DNA of 64,000 bases from Nemertoderma westbladi (taxonomy: Eukaryota; Xenacoelomorpha; Nemertodermatida; Nemertodermatidae): positions 1-64,000 of the forward strand of contig JAUCBJ010007195.1 in assembly GCA_032718475.1 (NCBI GenBank), in the 5' to 3' direction. The notes under the pieces are model-generated. The model was not told the origin of the DNA and did not search any database. It saw only the letters and a program-made list of their open reading frames with translations. The position numbers and the translations under genes are program-made. Positions within the stretch are counted from its first letter, which is position 1; every line of letters starts with the position of its first letter. Shown here one piece after another: positions 8,731-21,200 of this stretch.

Positions 8731-9317
8731 AGTTGTGCGGCAGCACAAGGCATAGTCAAAAGTTGTGTGATGCTGTGGTAGAGGCGGCGCATAAGGTTTG
8801 CCGTTATTGCAACAAGACTGACCATTCATTCCATATGTGCACCATCTTCATTTCTCAGTATGGATATTGTGGGGTAAAGGGACACCGTAGTGCGAAATAT
8901 CAACTGCATGATGATTCTTTCCAGAATCATAGCGCCAACCTCCTTTGGGAGATGTTAGACAAGTGGGAGTGTGTGGCTGACTACCACATCCAGGCGCAAA
9001 TGTGGTGGTTGCCGTTTAAAGCAGGATACGGGTTCTGGGCGGTAGATCCATCACACATTGCCTACGAACCGTATTTGCAATCCCTACCGCAATACCAGGA
9101 GCTAATACTGACCACTCAAGACCTTCCGCAGAACACAGGAGTTATAGTCATTAGATCATATTTTCGACAGTTGAACATGGACAATAAGTACACCTGGAAT
9201 TTCATTGCTATTTGTGACAGAATAACCAGAGGTGTTTTTCAGAGACAAGAAAGGTGGTGCACGCGCGAGGAGATTGGAGGATGGCTGCTATACAATACCG
9301 CAACAAATTCTTGTTGA
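8727..9317 (+). CDS. Zinc-knuckle protein, uncharacterised
   Basis: A 196-codon frame whose ATG at 8,727 overlaps the TGA closing the preceding frame (ATGA). Residues ~25-38 are CRYCNKTDHSFHMC, a C-x2-C-x4-H-x4-C zinc knuckle of the nucleic-acid-binding type. A second unit, YGYCGVKGHRSAKY, keeps the C-G-x-x-G-H core but has Tyr where the outer cysteines should be, so it is probably degenerate. The rest (ADYHIQAQMWWLPFKAGYGF; LPQNTGVIVIRSYFRQL) is globular and unrecognised. It contains copy 2 of the 142-bp duplication. Linked to the exonuclease-like frame, it may have formed one RNA-processing-type protein; that is inference from proximity. Confidence 0.5.
   Translation: MKLCGSTRHSQKLCDAVVEAAHKVCRYCNKTDHSFHMCTIFISQYGYCGVKGHRSAKYQLHDDSFQNHSANLLWEMLDKWECVADYHIQAQMWWLPFKAGYGFWAVDPSHIAYEPYLQSLPQYQELILTTQDLPQNTGVIVIRSYFRQLNMDNKYTWNFIAICDRITRGVFQRQERWCTREEIGGWLLYNTATNSC
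8889..9030 (+). repeat. 142-bp direct duplication, copy 2
   Basis: Matches 7,454-7,595 with an offset of 1,435 bp. This copy is in a coding context and is likely the parent. Confidence 0.9.
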
Positions 9318-9765
9318 CTCACATACGTGTGGGTTCATTGACCACCGAACGGGTGGAGGAGCAACGAACCGCGGCGCCCACAGCGACAACAACCGGAGCT
9401 CACAGCTCGCGGCAAGTACCAGAAGGAGGAGTCCTAGACAAGCGTCAAGTTAAGGACGAGCAGTTTCACTCTATTATCCACACACAGAGACTGCAACAAA
9501 AGGCACAAGGCGCGTCTGAAGGGCGCGCGTGCAATTGCAGAAGGAGGAGTTGGCGGAGGCGCCCGCAGGGACACGGCAAATGGGACGAGGCCGGGGGAGA
9601 AGCACCAGTCGAGAGATAGTCGGTGCTCAGGGAACGTCATCGCCGGTTCCGGGAAGTGACGCCTCACGGACACCGTCAACCGAATCTACAGGAGGAAGAT
9701 TAGTGTATCTGGGGAGGGGGCGAAAGAGAGGAGCAAGCCTGAAGAACCCAGGAGCAAGCCGATAA
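9318..9765 (+). pseudogene. Arg/Gly-rich possible C-terminal coding remnant
   Basis: Two overlapping plus frames without proper ATG starts follow the zinc-knuckle frame. The last ends in an RG-rich tail (QMGRGRGRSTSREI and LVYLGRGRKRGASLK) before TAA at about 9,763. RG-rich tails occur in many RNA-binding proteins. The frames could be the continuation of the zinc-knuckle protein after frameshifts or simply GC-rich noise; evidence is composition only. Confidence 0.3.
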
Positions 9766-10740
9766 TGCGATAATATCACGGAGCGACAGACTCTAGACAT
9801 ATACATCATCATCGCTCTGATGTATATCGTAGGATTTGATAAAATTATCGACTGGACTCGTATACACTAGTCGTATTCATATATTCTAGAATCTTTATAT
9901 TATAGTAAGAGCGAATATTAGCAGAGAGAGGCAAAGGAGGTGACTGGGGAGACAAACCTGTGGGTTTGGCTTACTCCTTTCACCTGCCCTAGCCGGGGAG
10001 TTTTACATTATTAGGTAGACTGCAATGAAAGAGGCAATATTTTTGTAATTTAATTTGTATGTAGTAATCATTATGCAGTAAGAAAGCAATATTTTTTGTT
10101 TATTTGTATGTAGTAATCATTATGCAGTAAAGGAGATAATATTTTTGTAAATTTAATTTGTATGTAAAACCACTATGCAATACCTATGGCAATATTTTGT
10201 AAATATTAGAACTATTATAGGACCAAGTTATTAGATTATTTGAAAGTAAATTTATTTTGTTTATTTACATCACCCTATATTCTTCTACAATTGGAGGGAA
10301 ACATTGCTTGTTTCCCTTGGAGCAGTGTTACGATATATGGCGCTGTGTACTATTATCAGCCCATTATACAGTATAGAATATTTAGATAAGCCGTAATTAC
10401 ATGCAGCCATAGTTGGATAGGGAAAATAAAATATCCACATTCGTAGATCTTATCCATTTTGTATAGTATGTAGCCCTACGTACGTAATTTTGTAATAAAA
10501 TATAAATAAATAACATTTACGGTAGCAAGTTTCCTATAAAACCTTAATGCAAGCTTGCTGTTATTGGTATTAATCGAAATTAATCGTGTATTTGCATCAA
10601 TTTCCATTATATTTGTCTTTAAATTGGCCTTATATTAGATTGTGCTTAATGTACTTTAAATATCGCGAAATTAATGATAAGGATGACGCAATTCATTACC
10701 ATATATGGTAATAATTTGCGATTTTGAAACCCTGAGGTTC
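9766..10740. repeat. AT-rich intergenic with a ~50-bp tandem repeat
   Basis: At about 10,038-10,190 three imperfect copies of a ~50-bp unit carry caatatttttgtaa then tttgtatgtagtaatcatta and tgcagtaa. The third copy is diverged. The remainder is AT-rich with no open frame of interest. Confidence 0.6.
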
Positions 10741-12500
10741 ACAATCCGGCTTCCCTATTGGCCCAGCTGTTCCAGGTTGGTCTAGTGGTGGCGTGGATTG
10801 CTGAGCCAATGGGACGATTATTGCGTCATCCCTGTTGCATCACCTATAAATTGGCTGTGTTTCCGGTATGTGCATCTCAATCGCAATCTCGTTTTCTCTA
10901 TCTTTGGACCCTTTTTCCTGTATATTGTTTTCGCTTGCAATATTCGTAATTCTTTGTAATTATTTGTAAATTCTGATGTGTATCTTATTTCTCTTTAAAT
11001 TCTTTGCTGTGTTATCTCAATTATCAATGGTTACTGCAAATTACAACTTCGAACTATGATTTCTACCCTTTGATTAATAGTTTTCTATGTGATTTAAGAT
11101 GCGATAATCCCATGGGATTTCCTTCAGACTGCCAGACTGTTTGTGAATGCATGCGCCGCTACGGTAGCTATTCGTTCTAATGGAAGGCTAAGGTACCGGT
11201 AGTCGCGGCGAGCGCACCGGGGGGAAGCGACGAAGGGAGTGCAGAGGATTCAAAACTGGCAACGCTGGCGGGTCACTGTTGCGGTCGGGAGGTAGTCAGT
11301 GGGGACTGAAGACCTACCGTCGGTACAGTATTAGGGGGCTGATGATCCAGATTTTGTCTCTATTTGTAGTGTTAGGGGGCAGGACTTGGGTTAGTTAGGA
11401 AGCCTATATGTAGCCGGGGGAGGCCTTTATGTTCTACACTGCTAACTGTAAATTGTTGATTGCATACTGATACTATACTGGTATATACTATACTACTAGC
11501 TAATTGCTACGCTAATTCGTGTGTTGCTAAAGTGTGCCTGATTCTTGATTGTGACTGCTTAGATAGGCGCCTTTCCCTTGATTGATTTCTATTTCTTAGT
11601 TTACGTTTAATAATTGCTGATTAGGTCAAAATAAAAACAGTATTTAGGCTGTTGCTAGTGTAACCCAGTACATAATCAATTAGAATTGCGTATTCTGGAA
11701 AATTTAGTAATTAGTACGCTGTTCTGTATTTATGACTGTAATTAATTTGCGTTAAAATAAGAATTTGTACGCAGCATAGCAGAGAGTAGTTTAAGTAATT
11801 ATTTAGAATACTGTAGACTATTCACGCTAGGCGGTTATTTGAAAATAGCGGGCAACAAGCTGATAGCAGCATCCAGTATACAGTAGTAAGATGCTGGCCT
11901 AAAGCCAGCCGAAGGCAAGTTTAGACCCTAAATACAGTACCACGACTGGTCCCGGCAGGTCATTAAGTTATTTAAACATTCTCACATTCATCAATTCTGT
12001 TAGTGAATCCCAGTATTTGCGATAAGTGAACACGCTGAGTGTAAGCCACCCCACACTCGTTTTAAGTACAGTAGCTTAGGGAGCCGATTCGGGTTTATTG
12101 TTTTGGTTATTCCCGCGTGGCTCATAGATTCGAACAGTTAGCTCTCTGTCGAGCGATCGGTAGAGAAAGGAGCAAGCGATTTTGTAGGAGCCGTATACAA
12201 TTAGTAAAATATATTGGCGGACGGCCAGGTTAGCGCCATCCAGCGGTGAGAAGCAATTTTGTGTTTAGCAGCAGTGCAGCAGTAATAACGCGCTCCTGAT
12301 CGCCCCTGTTTAACAAGTTTGTTTGCGAGAATGCGTATATTGTGATCAAATTTGGTTATCTAGTGGTCGTTTTGAGATAACACCTGTTCCAGTATGGTGT
12401 GTAAACAACTTCCTAAGATTATAGTCCCTCTGCTTTATGACTCGATTAGTCACATCAATATGCCTTACTGTATGCTTGTAACCAATAAAACCTTGAAAAC
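10741..12500. other. Intergenic, possible promoter-like segment, no gene
   Basis: Contains a CCAAT-like and TATA-like pair (ccaatgggac near 10,807 and ctataaattggctg near 10,843) about 35 bp apart, which could be an LTR or gene promoter reading to the right, and a GC-rich island at 11,150-11,350. No convincing open frame or RNA gene follows. I see no LTR partner. Confidence 0.35.
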
Positions 12501-15280
12501 ATTGAAATTGGCAACAAAATTATTTTGAATGAAAAGTAACACAAAACTAATACCGATATAATTTATTCATTATTTTATTTCACTTTGGTGAAAAGCCATC
12601 ATTTACATTCACTAATAACTACAATTAATTAATTATAACATAATATAAAGAAAGTATATAATATAATAATAATATAATGAAAGGATATGCCTCACTTATT
12701 AGGTAAATTGTGTTACTTTGTAATTATAACTTCTCTTCAGTTCTGACAATTACATCACTGCGTGAGAACGAACACTTTTCAACGTTACGGCTCGAGTGTA
12801 TTTATGTACCAAACGAGCGTAGCGAGCGAGGTTTACATAAATAAACAAGGGACTTTAACTCTGAATAGTGTCCTTTTCTTATAATGTTGCATGTAATTTT
12901 GTTACATGTCAAATTATTTGCGTTCTCAACACTATATAATTGCAATGTTAAGAATAATAATGGAATTTATATCTATTTCAGACTATTTATTGAAGTTACT
13001 ACAATAACTGTTTGGTAAACAATTTTACAGAATCAGAATTCAATAGCAATCATCCATGCTGTACAAAGGCTAAAAAGATAATAATACTCAATCCATAAAA
13101 GCAGATAATGATTAATTGTTCCCGTGGACAATTGCCTCCCGGAATATTGCCCCTCGAGGACAACATACACCTCATGCAATTGAAACTCACCCCCAAACAA
13201 CCTACAAGAAAATGACTTCTTCACAAACACAAAATACATTATTTAAGTATGTTGAAAAACAATTAAGGCAAAGTTGCTAGTTAATTAACGCAATAAAAAC
13301 AAAACACAATTGAAGCGCCGATACGCGATATGGAGTATGTACGAAAAATTGGTTTAGAGAAAAACGCGAAAAACATATCTTTTTAATAGCTGGGTTTTTC
13401 ATATTAATCTTCCATTAAGTGCAAAGATACATAAATCTTCGTGTATGTGGAAATAGACCATACATTACAATAATACATAAAGTTGCTATAAAAAAAGATA
13501 CTCCTTTCCGGAATTGACCTGCATTTTTTTAATTGACATTTTAATGAAAGGATAATCCCTTTTAACACGAATATGATTGATGATTTTTTTGCACAGCCTT
13601 TAAGGAATAAATATTTTTTAACCACAAAAGTTTTTTGTGTATAGTGAGTTTTTAGAGCCTGGGAATGCCTCGAAAAGCTGCAAAGCTTTAGGAATCCTCT
13701 ATGTTATGTTGGACAATAGGCCTACCTATATACATTGTATATACAAGTGTATTTGTTATTGTTTTACATAATGTATAAATAAATATATCTATCTAGCTAC
13801 CAATATACGGCTGTAAAAAGGTCTGACTATTATTATTCTAGAACAAGAAACAACATATCAAAACAATGTAAAAATATAAGTAAAACGGTGTTATGACCTC
13901 GTTGGCAATACCGGTAGTCATCCGGGGCAATTAATTATCTAAGGGTTCCTTCGGTGCCAATTAATTTTCCGGGAGTAAACAACCCAGTTGGCAATAGTCC
14001 GGAGGCAATTCTCCTACAGTATTCGTTTCCTGTGATATTTTCATAATTTAACGAAATTGAGGAATCAATAATTTAATTAAAATCACAAAATTAAAATCTA
14101 GTCCCTAATATATTTATCCAATTTTTTGAAACCAACTTTTGCACTATCGACCCTATAAAACGTATCGAATATAATGACCTTAATATTAATATAGGCCTAC
14201 CGAACATGTCCGCCAATTTTTATAAAAATAATAAAGTAGTAACCTTTGTTTCATTTATATCAATATATTTCTATGAAAAGATCATTAAATTTTGAAAACA
14301 CCGGTAGCATAAAACATATGATCCTCTTCTACAATGTATGGGTTATATCCAGTGCCGGATTAAGCCACTGGTGGCCCTAAGGCCACCAGAGCCCTAATCT
14401 CCAAAAATGGCCCGAAAATTGATATTTTTCCGCAAACCCTTTCAAAAGAAAAAGCTGCTAAAAACTGTGAAAATGTTGCGAAGGAAATATAAAGTATTTT
14501 CGTTGGATGACTGACTGCGTGCAAATAAGTAGTAAGTACTTTAATAATAAGTACTTTGCAAAAATAGTTTTCATCAAGAATTGTAACATTACTAAACGGC
14601 ATATTATTATGACTATAAAACCTTTGATATAAAAAGTGTAATGGTTTTGGTAGAATTTCTCAAGCTATAATTTTTAATATATTAATGGGACCATTACTGC
14701 ATTACCCCAAATCTATTTGTTTTATTTATAAAGCTACTATTCTGAAACTTTAACACAATGATATGTGATCCTTTATATACTATGAACACTGCGTATAGAT
14801 AGCTTCATAAACCGTTTATTCGAAAAATATGGCACTTTTGAGCAGGTCGGTTTTTTTTTCAAAAATTTTATAAATTTTGAGGCATTTATATGTAAATTAG
14901 CTCACATTTAAGGATCTGTAAAACCATCTGCATTGAAGTTCTTGGTCCAAGACTTTGGTAAAATGGAGCTAGATATGTAGACTATCTTCTATGAAAATTT
15001 TAGCACAAAATTATTGCTTTTGGAAAATTTATGGGGGTTTTAGTATTTCCGGGCTATATTTTGGGATTGAAATATTTTGTAATAGAAAAAGTATAGAGTT
15101 ACAAAACCGGGTCTAGAAGATCCAAACAGCCATGTTTTACAAAACCAACGATTGTAGTCCTAAAGCTGCTGAACATTTTGGTATATGTTTGATGGAAATT
15201 GAGTAAAAAATAAAATAGTAGCAGGGAATTTAGTGATGAAAAAAGTCAATAATCGACAAACTGATAAAAAGGTTTTTATA
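12501..15280. other. AT-rich intergenic left flank of the satellite
   Basis: Includes a stem-loop at about 12,797-12,843 (tatttatgta ... tacataaata arms around cgagcgtagcgagcgag), scattered taggcctac words, and at 14,351 a sequence beginning cagtgccggattaag that resembles a hAT-type terminal inverted repeat, though no partner end was found. If the minus-strand gene at 50.8-51.5 kb continues to the left of the satellite, its next exon would be here or beyond, but I found no convincing exon. Confidence 0.4.
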
Positions 15281-18200
15281 TACTCTAACTATAACACACA
15301 AACTAACCTTAATTCTAACTATAACACACAAACTAACCTTTACTCTGACTATAACACACAAACTAACCTTAATTCTAACTATAACACACAAACTAACCTT
15401 AATTCTAACTATAACACACAAACTAACCTTAATTCTTACTATAACACACAAACTAACCTTTACTCTGACTATAACACACAAACTAACCTTTACTCTAACT
15501 ATAACACACAAACTAAGCTTAATTCTAACTATAACACACAAACTAAGCTTTACTCTAACTATAACACACAAACTAACCTTAATTCTAACTATAACACACA
15601 AACTAACCTTAATTCTTACTATAACACACAAACTAACCTTAATTCTAACTATAACACACAAACTAACCTTAATTCTAACTATAACACACAAACTAACCTT
15701 AACTCTAACTATAACACACAAACTAACCTTAATTCTAACTATAACACACAAACTAACCTTAATTCTAACTATAACACACAAACTAACCTTTACTCTGACT
15801 ATAACACACAAACTAACCTTTACTCTAACTATAACACACAAACTAACCTTAATTCTAACTATAACACACAAACTAACCTTAATTCTAACTATAACACACA
15901 AACTAACCTTTACTCTGACTATAACACACAAACTAACCTTAATTCTAACTATAACACACAAACTAACCTTTACTCTAACTATAACACACAAACTAACCTT
16001 TACTCTAACTATAACACACAAACTAAGCTTAATTCTAACTATAACACACAAACTAACCTTAATTCTAACTATAACACACAAACTAACCTTAATTCTAACT
16101 ATAACACACAAACTAACCTTAATTCTAACTATAACACACAAACTAACCTTAATTCTTACTATAACACACAAACTAACCTTTACTCTGACTATAACACACA
16201 AACTAACCTTTACTCTAACTATAACACACAAACTAACCTTAATTCTAACTATAACACACAAACTAACCTTAATTCTAACTATAACACACAAACTAACCTT
16301 AATTCTAACTATAACACACAAACTAACCTTAATTCTTACTATAACACACAAACTAACCTTTACTCTGACTATAACACACAAACTAACCTTAATTCTAACT
16401 ATAACACACAAACTAACCTTAATTCTAACTATAACACACAAACTAACCTTAATTCTTACTATAACACACAAACTAACCTTTACTCTGACTATAACACACA
16501 AACTAACCTTAATTCTAACTATAACACACAAACTAACCTTAATTCTAACTATAACACACAAACTAACCTTAATTCTTACTATAACACACAAACTAACCTT
16601 TACTCTGACTATAACACACAAACTAACCTTTACTCTAACTATAACACACAAACTAAGCTTAATTCTAACTATAACACACAAACTAACCTTAATTCTTACT
16701 ATAACACACAAACTAACCTTTACTCTGACTATAACACACAAACTAACCTTAATTCTTACTATAACACACAAACTAACCTTTACTCTGACTATAACACACA
16801 AACTAACCTTTACTCTAACTATAACACACAAACTAAGCTTAATTCTAACTATAACACACAAACTAAGCTTTACTCTAACTATAACACACAAACTAAGCTT
16901 AATTCTAACTATAACACACAAACTAACCTTAATTCTAACTATAACACACAAACTAACCTTTACTCTTACTATAACACACAAACTAACCTTAATTCTAACT
17001 ATAACACACAAACTAACCTTAATTCTAACTATAACACACAAACTAACCTTTACTCTGACTATAACACACAAACTAACCTTTACTCTAACTATAACACACA
17101 AACTAAGCTTAATTCTAACTATAACACACAAACTAACCTTAATTCTAACTATAACACACAAACTAACCTTTACTCTAACTATAACACACAAACTAACCTT
17201 AATTCTAACTATAACACACAAACTAACCTTAATTCTAACTATAACACACAAACTAACCTTAATTCTAACTATAACACACAAACTAACCTTAATTCTAACT
17301 ATAACACACAAACTAACCTTAATTCTAACTATAACACACAAACTAACCTTAATTCTAACTATAACACACAAACTAACCTTAATTCTAACTATAACACACA
17401 AACTAACCTTAATTCTAACTATAACACACAAACTAACCTTAATTCTAACTATAACACACAAACTAACCTTAATTCTTACTATAACACACAAACTAACCTT
17501 TACTCTGACTATAACACACAAACTAACCTTTACTCTAACTATAACACACAAACTAACCTTAATTCTAACTATAACACACAAACTAACCTTAATTCTAACT
17601 ATAACACACAAACTAACCTTAATTCTAACTATAACACACAAACTAACCTTAATTCTAACTATAACACACAAACTAACCTTAATTCTAACTATAACACACA
17701 AACTAACCTTAATTCTAACTATAACACACAAACTAACCTTTACTCTAACTATAACACACAAACTAACCTTAATTCTAACTATAACACACAAACTAACCTT
17801 AATTCTAACTATAACACACAAACTAACCTTAATTCTAACTATAACACACAAACTAACCTTAATTCTAACTATAACACACAAACTAACCTTAATTCTAACT
17901 ATAACACACAAACTAACCTTAATTCTAACTATAACACACAAACTAACCTTAATTCTAACTATAACACACAAACTAACCTTAATTCTAACTATAACACACA
18001 AACTAACCTTAATTCTAACTATAACACACAAACTAACCTTAATTCTAACTATAACACACAAACTAACCTTAATTCTAACTATAACACACAAACTAACCTT
18101 AATTCTAACTATAACACACAAACTAACCTTTACTCTAACTATAACACACAAACTAACCTTAATTCTAACTATAACACACAAACTAACCTTAATTCTAACT

Positions 18201-21200
18201 ATAACACACAAACTAACCTTAATTCTAACTATAACACACAAACTAACCTTAATTCTAACTATAACACACAAACTAACCTTAATTCTAACTATAACACACA
18301 AACTAACCTTAATTCTAACTATAACACACAAACTAACCTTAATTCTAACTATAACACACAAACTAACCTTAATTCTAACTATAACACACAAACTAACCTT
18401 AATTCTAACTATAACACACAAACTAACCTTAATTCTAACTATAACACACAAACTAACCTTAATTCTAACTATAACACACAAACTAACCTTAATTCTAACT
18501 ATAACACACAAACTAACCTTTACTCTAACTATAACACACAAACTAACCTTAATTCTAACTATAACACACAAACTAACCTTAATTCTAACTATAACACACA
18601 AACTAACCTTTACTCTAACTATAACACACAAACTAACCTTAATTCTAACTATAACACACAAACTAACCTTAATTCTAACTATAACACACAAACTAACCTT
18701 AATTCTAACTATAACACACAAACTAACCTTAATTCTAACTATAACACACAAACTAACCTTAATTCTAACTATAACACACAAACTAACCTTTACTCTAACT
18801 ATAACACACAAACTAACCTTAATTCTAACTATAACACACAAACTAACCTTAATTCTAACTATAACACACAAACTAACCTTTACTCTAACTATAACACACA
18901 AACTAACCTTAATTCTAACTATAACACACAAACTAACCTTAATTCTAACTATAACACACAAACTAACCTTAATTCTAACTATAACACACAAACTAACCTT
19001 AATTCTAACTATAACACACAAACTAACCTTAATTCTAACTATAACACACAAACTAACCTTAATTCTTACTATAACACACAAACTAACCTTTACTCTGACT
19101 ATAACACACAAACTAACCTTTACTCTAACTATAACACACAAACTAACCTTAATTCTAACTATAACACACAAACTAACCTTAATTCTAACTATAACACACA
19201 AACTAACCTTAATTCTTACTATAACACACAAACTAACCTTTACTCTGACTATAACACACAAACTAACCTTTACTCTAACTATAACACACAAACTAACCTT
19301 AATTCTAACTATAACACACAAACTAACCTTAATTCTAACTATAACACACAAACTAACCTTAATTCTAACTATAACACACAAACTAACCTTAATTCTAACT
19401 ATAACACACAAACTAACCTTAATTCTAACTATAACACACAAACTAACCTTAATTCTAACTATAACACACAAACTAACCTTTACTCTGACTATAACACACA
19501 AACTAACCTTTACTCTAACTATAACACACAAACTAACCTTAATTCTAACTATAACACACAAACTAACCTTTACTCTAACTATAACACACAAACTAACCTT
19601 AATTCTAACTATAACACACAAACTAACCTTAATTCTAACTATAACACACAAACTAACCTTAATTCTAACTATAACACACAAACTAACCTTTACTCTAACT
19701 ATAACACACAAACTAACCTTAATTCTAACTATAACACACAAACTAACCTTAATTCTAACTATAACACACAAACTAACCTTTACTCTAACTATAACACACA
19801 AACTAAGCTTAATTCTAACTATAACACACAAACTAACCTTAATTCTAACTATAACACACAAACTAACCTTAATTCTAACTATAACACACAAACTAACCTT
19901 AATTCTAACTATAACACACAAACTAACCTTAATTCTAACTATAACACACAAACTAACCTTAATTCTAACTATAACACACAAACTAACCTTAATTCTAACT
20001 ATAACACACAAACTAACCTTAATTCTAACTATAACACACAAACTAACCTTAATTCTAACTATAACACACAAACTAACCTTAATTCTTACTATAACACACA
20101 AACTAACCTTTACTCTGACTATAACACACAAACTAACCTTTACTCTAACTATAACACACAAACTAACCTTAATTCTAACTATAACACACAAACTAACCTT
20201 AATTCTAACTATAACACACAAACTAACCTTAATTCTAACTATAACACACAAACTAACCTTAATTCTAACTATAACACACAAACTAACCTTAATTCTAACT
20301 ATAACACACAAACTAACCTTAATTCTAACTATAACACACAAACTAACCTTAATTCTAACTATAACACACAAACTAACCTTAATTCTAACTATAACACACA
20401 AACTAACCTTAATTCTAACTATAACACACAAACTAACCTTAATTCTAACTATAACACACAAACTAACCTTAATTCTTACTATAACACACAAACTAACCTT
20501 TACTCTGACTATAACACACAAACTAACCTTAATTCTAACTATAACACACAAACTAACCTTAATTCTAACTATAACACACAAACTAACCTTTACTCTAACT
20601 ATAACACACAAACTAACCTTAATTCTAACTATAACACACAAACTAACCTTAATTCTAACTATAACACACAAACTAACCTTTACTCTAACTATAACACACA
20701 AACTAACCTTAATTCTAACTATAACACACAAACTAACCTTAATTCTAACTATAACACACAAACTAACCTTAATTCTAACTATAACACACAAACTAACCTT
20801 TACTCTAACTATAACACACAAACTAACCTTAATTCTAACTATAACACACAAACTAACCTTAATTCTAACTATAACACACAAACTAACCTTTACTCTAACT
20901 ATAACACACAAACTAACCTTAATTCTAACTATAACACACAAACTAACCTTAATTCTAACTATAACACACAAACTAACCTTAATTCTAACTATAACACACA
21001 AACTAACCTTAATTCTAACTATAACACACAAACTAACCTTTACTCTAACTATAACACACAAACTAACCTTAATTCTAACTATAACACACAAACTAACCTT
21101 AATTCTAACTATAACACACAAACTAACCTTAATTCTAACTATAACACACAAACTAACCTTAATTCTAACTATAACACACAAACTAACCTTAATTCTAACT

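Noticed and set aside
14351-14602. hAT-type transposon end and an 80-codon minus frame
   Set aside because: cagtgccggattaag looks like a hAT terminus, but no inverted partner or target duplication was found and the short frame has no transposase motif.
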